Assembly: GCA_938003765.1 (NCBI GenBank)
Contig: CALKYE010000061.1
Coordinates: 1 to 15,054, forward strand
Direction of reading: 5' to 3'
DNA from: an uncultured Planctomycetia bacterium
GTDB lineage: Bacteria; Planctomycetota; UBA1135; GCA-002686595
DNA: 15,054 nt
Part shown: positions 6,613-13,911 of the stretch, piece after piece
Layout of the letters: each line of letters begins with the position of its first letter
How positions within the stretch are numbered: the first letter of the stretch is position 1
Notes under the pieces: generated by a model
Database searches by the model: none
Told to the model about the DNA's origin: nothing
Seen by the model: only the letters and a program-made list of their open reading frames with translations
Position numbers and translations under genes: made by a program

Positions 6613-7646
6613 TCGAACGGCTCGAACACCTCGCCATCGCCGCTCCGAACTGGGTCGGCGACCTCGTCATGGCGACGCCGATGCTCGAGGCCGCGCTCGC
6701 CGCGCCGCACATCGCGCGCGTGAGCGTGCTCGTGCGCGCGCACTTGGCGCCGCTGCTCGCCGACGGGCCTCTCGCCGAACACCTGCACCCCTACAAGGGC
6801 GGTCGCGACGAGCGCGAGCAGCTCGGACGGCTGCGCCCCGACGCGATCGCGCTGCTCTCGAACTCGTTCGGCGCCGCCTGGCGCGCGTATCGGGCCCGCG
6901 TGCCGTTGCGCGCCGGAGTGGCGCTGTCCGCGCGCGGCGCGCTGCTCACGCACCGCTTCACGCCTCCGATGGTCGACGGGCGGCGCTATCCGATTCCGAC
7001 CGCGCACCTGCACCGCGACGTGCTCGGGCTCGTCGGAGTCAGCGTTCCCAGCCTGCACCCGCGCCTGCACGTCGCGCAGAGCGTGATCGACGCGCAACGC
7101 GCGGAGCTCGCCGAGCTCGGACTGCGCGAGCCGTACGCGCTGTGCTGCCCCGGCGCGGCCTTCGGCGCCGCCAAGCTCTGGTCGCCCGAGCGCTTCGCGC
7201 GCGCGCTCGACCTGCTGCACGCCGAGCGCGGGCTGCGCCCCGTGGTCAGCGGCGGGCCGGGCGAAGAACCGTTGATCGAAGCGGTGGTGAAGGCCTCGCG
7301 CAGCGGCGCGATCTCCCTGGCGGCGCGCGCGCGCAGCCTGTCGACGCTCAAGGCGCTCGTGAAGGACGCGGAGGTCTTGCTGGTCGGCGATTCCGGACCG
7401 CGCTGGGTCGCCGCTGCGTTCGACACGCCCTGCGTGTGCGTGATGGGGCCCAACCTCCCGTCGCTGACCGCGAGTTCGCTCGAGCTGTGCGAGCTCGTGC
7501 GCGTCGATCTGGAGTGTTCGCCCTGCGCCGAACGCACCTGTCCGCTCGGCCACCACCGCTGCATGAGCGCGATCACTCCGGAGCGCGTCGCCGCGGCGGC
7601 GCTGCGCGTCATCGAGCGCAAGTCGCGCGCGGGAGCGGCGGCGTGA
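6609..7646 (+). CDS. ADP-heptose:LPS heptosyltransferase, WaaF-like (GT9), first copy
   Basis: This 345-residue GT-B glycosyltransferase is predicted to add L,D-heptose from ADP-heptose to the LPS inner core on the cytoplasmic membrane face. The N-terminal acceptor site PNWVGDLVMATP (13-24) carries the expected catalytic Asp at D18. GAAFGAAKLW (182-191) corresponds to the WaaF donor-site motif with K189. GGPGEE (215-220) and GDSGPRWVAAA (260-270, D261) complete the nucleotide-sugar domain. The C-terminus has CxxCxxxxCPLGHHRC (303-318), typical of WaaF-like proteins. The start is GTG at 6609 in a 4-base overlap with the kinase stop, since homology begins within the first 10 residues. It shares motifs with the next gene but is clearly diverged, so the two probably act on different acceptors. 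Confidence 0.9.
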   Translation: MIERLEHLAIAAPNWVGDLVMATPMLEAALAAPHIARVSVLVRAHLAPLLADGPLAEHLHPYKGGRDEREQLGRLRPDAIALLSNSFGAAWRAYRARVPLRAGVALSARGALLTHRFTPPMVDGRRYPIPTAHLHRDVLGLVGVSVPSLHPRLHVAQSVIDAQRAELAELGLREPYALCCPGAAFGAAKLWSPERFARALDLLHAERGLRPVVSGGPGEEPLIEAVVKASRSGAISLAARARSLSTLKALVKDAEVLLVGDSGPRWVAAAFDTPCVCVMGPNLPSLTASSLELCELVRVDLECSPCAERTCPLGHHRCMSAITPERVAAAALRVIERKSRAGAAA

Positions 7647-8692
7647 GCTGGCTCGCGCGCGGCGTACGCCTGGCGGTGCGCACGCCGGACTGGCTCGGCG
7701 ATCTCGTGATGGCCGAGCCCGTGCTGCGAGCGTTGCACGCGCGCGTCGAGCAACTCGGCGGCGCGCTCACGTTCATCGGCGACGAGCGTCTGCTCGAGGT
7801 CTTCGACGGCGCCTTCGAGGGCGTCGACCGCGCCAGCTCCGCCGACCCGCGTTCATGGCGCGGGCACGACGTCGCGCTCCTGTTGGTCAACTCGTTCCGC
7901 AGCGCGTGGGCCGCGGCTCGCGCCGGTGTGCGCGAGCGCGTCGGCTACGCGCGCGACGTGCGCAGCGCGCTGCTGACGCTGGCCGTCACGCCTTCGCGCG
8001 AACACGGCGGGACTCCGATCGGGCTGGGGCTCGCGGGCCGACCGCCGCGCTACTTGCCGCGACCGTACGGCGCCACGTGCGCGGAGCTCGCGGCCGCGCT
8101 GGGAGTGTTCGTCGACGATCCGCGGCCCAGGCTCGCCCCGAGCGCGCGCGGTCGCGAGGAGTGGGTGCGCCGACTCCGGCGCTTCAAGCTCGAGCCCGAT
8201 GCGACCTACACGCTGATCAACGTCGGCGCGCGCGCGGATTCCGCCAAGGCGTATCCCGCGGCGCAGTGGGGCGCGGTGCTGGCGGCGCTCTCGCCGTGGC
8301 GCGAAGAGCCGCTGATCATCGTGGGCGGGCCGGGTGAAGAAGCCTCGTTGCGCGCGGCGCAGGAGCACGCCGGACAGGCGAAGGTCCTCGCCTGCCTCGA
8401 TCCCGTCGCGTCGCTGCCCGAACTCGTCGCGCTGTGCGCGGGCGCGCGCGTCGTGCTGAGCGCCGACGCTGGGCCGCGCCACGTCGCCAACGCCGTTGGC
8501 ACGCGCGTCGTGACGGTCTGCGGACCCACCGACCCGCGGCACACGGCCGATGCGCTCGAGCGCACCAAGCTCCTGCGCGTTCCGGTCGAGTGCGGGCCGT
8601 GCCACCGCGAGCGCTGCCCGCTGGACGGCGCGCGACGTCATCAGTGCATGACGCGCATCGAGCCCGAGCGCGTGGCGCGCGCGGCGCTCTGA
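7643..8692 (+). CDS. ADP-heptose:LPS heptosyltransferase, WaaF-like (GT9), second copy
   Basis: This 349-residue GT9 enzyme probably adds a further heptose after the product of its neighbour. PDWLGDLVMAEP (15-26) holds the putative catalytic D20, NVGARADSAKAYP has K202, GGPGEE is at 228-233, and SADAGPRHVANAVG (D275) is the conserved C-terminal donor region. The four C-terminal cysteines (317, 320, 325, 335) match those of the first copy, but the last spacing is longer: CxxCxxxxC then nine residues to C. The GTG start at 7643 overlaps the previous stop (GTGA) and has GGGAG at 7631-7635. The order of action of the two heptosyltransferases cannot be read from the sequence. Confidence 0.9.
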   Translation: MSWLARGVRLAVRTPDWLGDLVMAEPVLRALHARVEQLGGALTFIGDERLLEVFDGAFEGVDRASSADPRSWRGHDVALLLVNSFRSAWAAARAGVRERVGYARDVRSALLTLAVTPSREHGGTPIGLGLAGRPPRYLPRPYGATCAELAAALGVFVDDPRPRLAPSARGREEWVRRLRRFKLEPDATYTLINVGARADSAKAYPAAQWGAVLAALSPWREEPLIIVGGPGEEASLRAAQEHAGQAKVLACLDPVASLPELVALCAGARVVLSADAGPRHVANAVGTRVVTVCGPTDPRHTADALERTKLLRVPVECGPCHRERCPLDGARRHQCMTRIEPERVARAAL

Positions 8693-8694
8693 AC

Positions 8695-10866
8695 ATGAGC
8701 CCTCGACGCGTCGCGCTGGTGGTGTTGCTCGCGGCGCTGGCCGCGCTCGCGTGGTGGACGCGCTCCACGCAGCACCGCAAGGTCGAGCTCGCGGGCTACT
8801 CGCACTGGATCTCCACCGATCCCGACTCGCTGCACCAGTTGCGCCGCATCGAGCGCATCTTCCGCGAGGGTCCTCCGGCGGCGGAGTTCGACGCCACGTT
8901 CAATTGGCCCGACGGGAGCGCGATTCCCGCTCCGCCGTACTACCCGCTGGTGGCGTGGGCCGCGCTCGCGCCCTTTGCGCCGGCCGAGCGCGAGGCGCGC
9001 CGCGGCTGGCTCGAGGAGGCGGCCTGCACGTTGCCTGCTTTGTTCGCCGTTCTGGCCGTGCTCGTCGCGGCTCTCGCGGCGTACGAGCGCGTCGGACTCG
9101 CTGCCGGCGTCTTCGTCGGCGTCTGCGTGGCTGTCGCGCCCGGCGCGATCCACTACTCGTGCGTCGGCAACGGCGACTACCAGAGCTGGTCGCTCCTGCT
9201 CGGCCTGGCGCAGCTCGCGCTCCTGTCCACAGCGCTCGCACGCGGCTGGCTCGCACGTTCACGCGCTGCGTGGATCAGCGGTGCGCTGCTCGGCGCGCTG
9301 CACGGCCTCGCGATCGGTTCGTGGACGCCTGCGTTGATCCAACTGGTTCTCGCCGACGTCGTGCTCGCGCTCTGCATCGTGCTGCACACGCGCCGCGGCG
9401 AGTGCGTCAAGCTGCCGGAGTTCGGCGTCGCACTGCACCTCGCCGCGTTGCTCGTGCTCGCGCCCGCGCTCGCAACGAGCCCGTGGCGTGCGAGCACGCC
9501 GTGGCAGATCGTCAACCTCTCGTGGTTCCACGCGCTGTACCTCGCGCTCGGAGCGCTGGTGTTCGCGCCGTTGTTCGCGCTGCGGGGCGAGAGCGCGTTG
9601 CGGCGCAACTACGCAGCGTTGACGGCGGCTGTGTTGTTAGCACTCTTCGGCGCAGCGTGGCTCGCGCCCGTCGGCCCAGGTGAGGCTCTGCGCGAGGCCT
9701 TCTCGTGGGCGCGCGCCGAGAACACGTTCATGGCGCAGGTCGCGGAGTCGACGCCGCTGTGGGGCGCGTGGCCCAAGCTCGCGCTGTACCTGGGTTACGG
9801 CGCGTTCGCGGCGCCGCTCGCGTGCGTCGCGCTGGTCGCGATCGCGTGGCGCGAGCGCGCGCTCGCCTGGGCGCCGTGGTGCGTCGCGTTCGCGGTGTTC
9901 GGCGTGATGGCCGCGGCGCAGATGCGCTTCGCAGAGCTCGTTGTCGCGCCGCTCGCGCTCGCGTTGGCGCTGTGCGCGAGTCGTCTGGTCGCGCGAGTGC
10001 GGTATCCGCAGGCAGCGCGCTGGCTTGCGACACCGCTCGCGGCGCTCGCGGCCCTCGGACTGCACTACGACGGCTTCTCGAGCACCGTTCGCCGCGCGCG
10101 AACCGATCCGCCCTTCACCGATTCGCTCGCCAAGCGCTCCTCGCGCCTCATGGCGGACTGGTTGCGCGAACATTCGCCCGAGGGAAGCGGCGTGATGGCG
10201 CTGTGGGGACAGGGCCAGACGATCCAGTGGGCCGCCGAGCGCGGCGTGGTCGCGTCGAACTACGGGCACTACGTCGGCGAGGAGTCGTTCCTCGACTCGT
10301 TCCGCTTCTTCGCTGGCGACGATGCCGCACAGGCCGAAGCGTTGCTCGCGCGCCGGCGCGTCGACTACGTGCTCGTCACGAGTGACTTCGAACGTCAGTG
10401 GGGCTCGATCGCAGCGGCGGCGGGCGTTTCGAACAGCGCGGAGCGACTGGCGCGCTCGATGGGGGCTCGGCTCCTCGGCGCAGGCGCTCCGCTCGAATTC
10501 CTGCGCGTCGTGCACGCCGCGCCGCTCGCTGATCCTCGCCGCAGTTCGGCTGGCGGCGGGGCGGCAGCGCCCAGCGGATGGGTGCTCGAGCGCGTGAGCG
10601 GCGCGTGGATCGAAGCGCGCGGTTCGCCCGGCGCGCTGCTGGAATTCGAGGCCGAGTTGCGCCTGCGCGGCCAGCGTTTGCGGTACTCGACGAGCGCTCG
10701 CGCCGACGCGGACGGCCGCGCCCGCGTGCGCACGCCGTACTCGAGCGAGCGCGTCGGCGACCTCGAGCCCGCCTCACCGATTCGCGTGCGATTCGCCGGG
10801 CGCGAGCGCGTGCTCGAGGTGCGCGAGGCCGACGTGCGCTCCGGCGCGACGATCACGCTGCCGTGA
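8695..10866 (+). CDS. STT3/AglB-like oligosaccharyltransferase (GT-C membrane protein)
   Basis: This 723-residue protein has the STT3 layout: about a dozen membrane helices to residue 455, then a soluble part. Family motifs appear in order. DPDSLHQLRRI (42-52) is the first acidic motif. NGDYQSW (159-165) sits where the second, DHH-like, motif belongs. VAEST (349-353, E351) matches the TIXE/SVSE loop, and QMRF (409-412) carries the conserved Arg. LWGQGQTI (503-510), followed by RGVVASNYG, replaces WWDYG. The C-terminal 100 residues (about 626-723) resemble the beta domain of archaeal AglB: WVLERVSGAWIE, an RLRYS strand, DADGRARVRTPY. Relatives transfer a lipid-linked glycan to Asn of exported proteins. 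It follows the heptosyltransferase stop by two bases. The glycan and acceptor are unknown, and the altered WWDYG leaves sequon recognition open. Confidence 0.82.
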   Translation: MSPRRVALVVLLAALAALAWWTRSTQHRKVELAGYSHWISTDPDSLHQLRRIERIFREGPPAAEFDATFNWPDGSAIPAPPYYPLVAWAALAPFAPAEREARRGWLEEAACTLPALFAVLAVLVAALAAYERVGLAAGVFVGVCVAVAPGAIHYSCVGNGDYQSWSLLLGLAQLALLSTALARGWLARSRAAWISGALLGALHGLAIGSWTPALIQLVLADVVLALCIVLHTRRGECVKLPEFGVALHLAALLVLAPALATSPWRASTPWQIVNLSWFHALYLALGALVFAPLFALRGESALRRNYAALTAAVLLALFGAAWLAPVGPGEALREAFSWARAENTFMAQVAESTPLWGAWPKLALYLGYGAFAAPLACVALVAIAWRERALAWAPWCVAFAVFGVMAAAQMRFAELVVAPLALALALCASRLVARVRYPQAARWLATPLAALAALGLHYDGFSSTVRRARTDPPFTDSLAKRSSRLMADWLREHSPEGSGVMALWGQGQTIQWAAERGVVASNYGHYVGEESFLDSFRFFAGDDAAQAEALLARRRVDYVLVTSDFERQWGSIAAAAGVSNSAERLARSMGARLLGAGAPLEFLRVVHAAPLADPRRSSAGGGAAAPSGWVLERVSGAWIEARGSPGALLEFEAELRLRGQRLRYSTSARADADGRARVRTPYSSERVGDLEPASPIRVRFAGRERVLEVREADVRSGATITLP

Positions 10867-10873
10867 GGGCCGC

Positions 10874-10879
10874 TACGAT
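10874..10879 (+). promoter_or_regulatory. Possible -10 box (TACGAT) before the enoyl-CoA hydratase
   Basis: TACGAT lies in the 46-base gap after the oligosaccharyltransferase, 33 bases before the ATG at 10913, so a transcript start near 10886 would give a short leader. No recognisable -35 is seen. If real, it would separate this metabolic gene from the glycan operon. Confidence 0.25.
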
Positions 10880-10912
10880 GCGCGGCTCGACCACGCCACT
10901 CACGAACACGCC

Positions 10913-11734
10913 ATGAGCTACTCGCCCGACCAGTTCCCCGCCGACATCCCCGACAGCCCCGAACTCGTCGCCTGCGAGCGCGAGGGCGACATCGTGACGC
11001 TCACGATCCAGCGGCCGGAGGTGATGAACTGCCTCTCGTTCCCCACGCTCAAGCGGCTGCGCAAGCTGTGCCACGAGCTCAAGAGCGATCTCTCAGTGCG
11101 CGCGATCCTCATCACCGGCGCGGGCGAGAAGGCCTTTTGCGCCGGCGCGGACCTCAAGGAGCGCAAGACCATGGCGCCCGAACGCGTGCCGGTCTTCGTG
11201 CGCAACATCCGCGCGACCATGGACGACGTCGAAGCGCTCCCGCAGCCGACGATCGGCCTCATCAACGGCTTCGCCTTCGGCGGCGGGACCGAGCTGCTGC
11301 TCGCCTGCGACATCCGCATCGCTGCGCCGCACGCGCAACTGGGCCTCACCGAGACGTCGCTCGCGATCATCCCCGGCGCCGGCGGAACGCAGCGCCTGCC
11401 GCGCCTGATCGGCCGCGCGCGCGCCAAGGAGCTGATCCTCACCGCGCGCAAGATCGACGCGAACGAAGCCGAGCGCATTGGCCTGGTCAACCGCATCGCG
11501 CCGGCCGGCGGCTTGCGCGACACGGGTCTCGAAGTCGCGCGCGCGATCGCCGCCAACGGCCCGGTCGCCGTGCGCGCCGCCAAGCAGGCGATCGACGTCG
11601 GCTGCGAGCGGCCGATGGCCGAGGGCCTCGAAGTCGAGGCGCGTTGCTACGAGCTGGTGCTGCCCACCAAGGACCGCCTCGAAGCGCTCGCGGCCTTCGC
11701 GGAAAAGCGCGCGCCGCGCTACGTGGGGGCGTAG
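10913..11734 (+). CDS. Enoyl-CoA hydratase/isomerase family protein, methylglutaconyl-CoA hydratase (AUH)-like
   Basis: This 273-residue crotonase-fold enzyme is expected to add water across an enoyl-CoA double bond. The oxyanion-hole segment FCAGADLKER (75-84), FGGGTELLLACD (122-133, E127) and GLTETSLAIIPGAGGTQRL (144-162, E147) supply both hydratase glutamates. FCAGADLKER, LAIIPGAGGTQRLPR and the C-terminal PTKDRLEALAAFAEKR closely resemble human AUH. This favours 3-methylglutaconyl-CoA hydratase of leucine breakdown over a general beta-oxidation hydratase, but crotonase substrate calls from sequence are unreliable. The 46-base spacing after the glycan operon and its different role suggest independent transcription. 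It converges on the propeller gene with a 34-base gap. Confidence 0.88.
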   Translation: MSYSPDQFPADIPDSPELVACEREGDIVTLTIQRPEVMNCLSFPTLKRLRKLCHELKSDLSVRAILITGAGEKAFCAGADLKERKTMAPERVPVFVRNIRATMDDVEALPQPTIGLINGFAFGGGTELLLACDIRIAAPHAQLGLTETSLAIIPGAGGTQRLPRLIGRARAKELILTARKIDANEAERIGLVNRIAPAGGLRDTGLEVARAIAANGPVAVRAAKQAIDVGCERPMAEGLEVEARCYELVLPTKDRLEALAAFAEKRAPRYVGA

Positions 11735-11768
11735 CACGGCGCGCAGAGTTGTCCGGGAGCTGAGGCGC

Positions 11769-13082
11769 TCAGGGAGCGAGCGTCAACTCGAGCCCGTCGG
11801 ACAGGTTGGTGGTCTTCGGCGCGGCGGGATCGCGATACCACAGCTGCGCGTAGGCCTTGTCGCCGACCGCGAAGGGCGTCCCGAGCGATCCGGGGAAGGC
11901 CGTCTGGAACGCATTCCAGTCCTGCGCGAACGAACCGTCGCACTGGCCCGGCGTGCCGCCCGAGGACTGCGACGGCATGCGCTGCGTCGGCGGCTTCACG
12001 CACAGGAAGCTGGTGTTGCCGCTGCCCCACGGGAGCGGGCTGAAGCCCGAGTTGTCGACGCCGTAGAACACCAGGCCCGAGCGCTGGCCCTCGACGCCCG
12101 CGACCTGGATCACGCAGCTCGTGGCGAGGCTCGCGCTGGGCTGCGCGGTGGCGCTGATCGAAGGAACGCAGCCGTTCGACGACGTGCCCGCGGTGCAGAA
12201 CGCCGTGGGTGTCGTCGCGCCGACCAAGTACGGAGTGATGTAGTTCGCGTCGATGCTCGGAATCACCGCGCTCCAGGTCGCGAGCACGCGGTCGTACAAC
12301 CACAGGCCGTTGCCGGCGCCGACCAGGATGTTGCCGTTGAGCAACTCGTGGACGCCCTGAGGAGTCGACAACACGCCCGTGCCATCGAAGTACGCGAGCT
12401 GCACGCCGTTGGGGTCGTACTCGAACGCGCCGACCGGAGTGACGAGGCTCGCCGCGAGGATGTTGCCGGCCTGCGTCTTCGACAACTGACCGGGGAAGTC
12501 GATCCCGGTGACTCCGTCCGAGTCGTGGAGGATCCCGATCACCGCGCCGGTCGCGGGGTCCATGCGCACGAGGTCGTCGTTGGTCGAGTCGGAGACCAGC
12601 AACTCGCCGTTGTGCGAGATGATTCCGAACGGGCTGCCGGGGAGCGAGTGCGAGGCGATGAAGCTCGTGGCGAGGCTGTACTCCTTGACGGCCAGCCCGT
12701 AGCCCGCGCCGCCCGTTCCGAAGTTCGCCAGCCACACGCGACCGAAGTCGATGTGGATGCCGCGGATGTTGTCGCGGCCCGTGCCCCACTGACCGAGGAA
12801 CGTGGTCCCGTCCTCGCTCCAGCGGAACACGGTGTCGGCGGTCTGGTCGGTGACCCAGATTTCGCCGGCGCCGTTGCAGAGGGCCTGGATCGGCAGTCCG
12901 GGCGCCGACCCACTCGAGCCGCTGAGCGCGATGAAGTTCGAGTTGGTGACCGTGCCGTCGACCGCGCTGACGAGGACGATGCGATCGTTCGTGGCGTCGA
13001 CGACCATCAGCTCTTGGGCGAGCGCGGTCGGACTGAACAGGGCGGTGGCGACGAGGATTCTGAGTGTCGTGGTGCGGGTCAT
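11769..13082 (-). CDS. Secreted beta-propeller protein with planctomycete-type C-terminal domain
   Basis: This is a 437-residue exported protein. A signal peptide spans 1-22 (TLRILVATALFSPTALA), with cleavage likely after ALA. Residues 24-290 consist of repeated four-strand-like units of the YncE/NHL type (LMVVDATNDRIVLV, EIWVTDQTADTVFRW, LLVSDSTNDDLVRMD, AFEYDPNGVQLAYFDG), fitting a propeller that binds ligand or protein. From about 295 comes a distinct domain beginning FCTAGTSSNGC and ending TTNLSDGLELTLAP, with cysteines at 296, 305, 323, 361 and 381 and a WYRDP segment near 415-419. I recall this domain at the C-terminus of many secreted planctomycete proteins; its function is unknown, and sorting or surface anchoring is only a guess. 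The ATG directly precedes the signal peptide, and no strong ribosome-binding site is visible. Confidence 0.85.
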   Translation of the reverse strand: MTRTTTLRILVATALFSPTALAQELMVVDATNDRIVLVSAVDGTVTNSNFIALSGSSGSAPGLPIQALCNGAGEIWVTDQTADTVFRWSEDGTTFLGQWGTGRDNIRGIHIDFGRVWLANFGTGGAGYGLAVKEYSLATSFIASHSLPGSPFGIISHNGELLVSDSTNDDLVRMDPATGAVIGILHDSDGVTGIDFPGQLSKTQAGNILAASLVTPVGAFEYDPNGVQLAYFDGTGVLSTPQGVHELLNGNILVGAGNGLWLYDRVLATWSAVIPSIDANYITPYLVGATTPTAFCTAGTSSNGCVPSISATAQPSASLATSCVIQVAGVEGQRSGLVFYGVDNSGFSPLPWGSGNTSFLCVKPPTQRMPSQSSGGTPGQCDGSFAQDWNAFQTAFPGSLGTPFAVGDKAYAQLWYRDPAAPKTTNLSDGLELTLAP

Positions 13083-13137
13083 CGGGAGTCGGGCTGGTTG
13101 GGTGAGAGAGGTGGCCTGGCGCTGGGGGCGCTCGCTG

Positions 13138-13143
13138 AGTGTA
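13138..13143 (-). promoter_or_regulatory. Possible -10 box (TACACT) for the propeller gene
   Basis: Read on the minus strand, TACACT lies about 55 bases before the propeller gene's ATG, in the 185-base divergent gap shared with the sigma factor gene. No clear -35 accompanies it. On the other strand, TGAGAAT at 13252-13258 is the only -10-like stretch close to the sigma factor start and would give an almost leaderless transcript. Confidence 0.25.
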
Positions 13144-13267
13144 GTTGTCCTCGCGCGCGTGGGGGCGATGCACCCGTAAGGTCTCGCGCGGCGGCTGCTC
13201 GCGGGCGCGGGCGGGGTTTTCTCGCTCGGTTGCGCTCGGGGGGGAACACGGTGAGAATCGCTCGGCG

Positions 13268-13903
13268 ATGAGCCAGAGCGAATCGGTCGAGCCCAATCCG
13301 AGCGCGCCAGCTGGCGATGTCACGGAGTTGCTCGGCAGGCTCGCGGCCGGAGATGGCGGCGCGGAAGGCCGGTTGTTCGAGCTGCTCCAGGGGGAGCTGC
13401 GCTCCATCGCGCGCGCGCAACTCGGACGCGGCCACGACGACCACACGCTGCAGCCCACGGCGCTCGTCAACGAGGCCTGGATCCGTCTCGCCAAGGCCGG
13501 CGGAGTGCGCGCTGGAGATCGACGGCAGTTCTTCGCAGTCGCCGCGCGCGCGATGCGCACGGCGCTGATCGACCACGCGCGGCGCAAGCAAGCCGCCAAG
13601 CGCAACGGGTCGGCGCTGCGCCTCGCGCTGGAGTCGGCCGAGGTGGAGAACTCCGCCCTCGATCGCACGCTCGATCTGTGCAACCAGCGCGGCTTCGACG
13701 CGCTCGACCTCGACGCTGCGCTCGAGCGAATCGCTGTCGAGGAACCGCGCCACGCCAAGCTGGTCGAGCTGCGCTTCTTCGGCGGGCTCTCGCGCGAGGA
13801 AGCCGCCGAGGTCCTCGGTGTGTCGCGCGCGACCGCGGCGCGCGACTGGGAGCTCGTGCGGCACCGGCTGATCTGGGAGCTGGGCCTCGACGAGCAGGAC
13901 TGA
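13268..13903 (+). CDS. ECF sigma factor, planctomycete-expanded type (TIGR02999-like)
   Basis: This is a 211-residue RNA polymerase sigma factor of the extracytoplasmic-function class. Sigma region 2 covers about 18-108: VTELLGRLAAGD, then HTLQPTALVNEAWIRL at 59-74 and FFAVAARAMRTALIDHARRK at 88-107, the hallmark wording of this subgroup. Region 4 covers about 150-205, with a helix-turn-helix in LSREEAAEVLGVSRATAARDW (174-194). The start ATG at 13268 follows GGTGAG at 13250-13255 and leaves a short acidic leader before region 2; an in-frame TTG at 13145 is less likely. Members are often next to a Ser/Thr kinase or other regulator. None is here, and no anti-sigma gene is visible. The flanking genes encode surface proteins and are plausible targets, by position only. 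Confidence 0.92.
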   Translation: MSQSESVEPNPSAPAGDVTELLGRLAAGDGGAEGRLFELLQGELRSIARAQLGRGHDDHTLQPTALVNEAWIRLAKAGGVRAGDRRQFFAVAARAMRTALIDHARRKQAAKRNGSALRLALESAEVENSALDRTLDLCNQRGFDALDLDAALERIAVEEPRHAKLVELRFFGGLSREEAAEVLGVSRATAARDWELVRHRLIWELGLDEQD

Positions 13904-13911
13904 GCGCGCGT

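Noticed and set aside
11766..11778. Tiny hairpin (CGCTC/GAGCG) at the convergent ends of the hydratase and propeller genes
   Set aside because: Only 5 bp with a 3-base loop and no T-run, partly inside the propeller coding region; expected by chance at this GC content.
11719..13758. 679-codon minus-strand open frame over the propeller and sigma genes
   Set aside because: It overlaps two genes with solid domain evidence, and its own translation is repetitive Arg/Pro/Ser without motifs.
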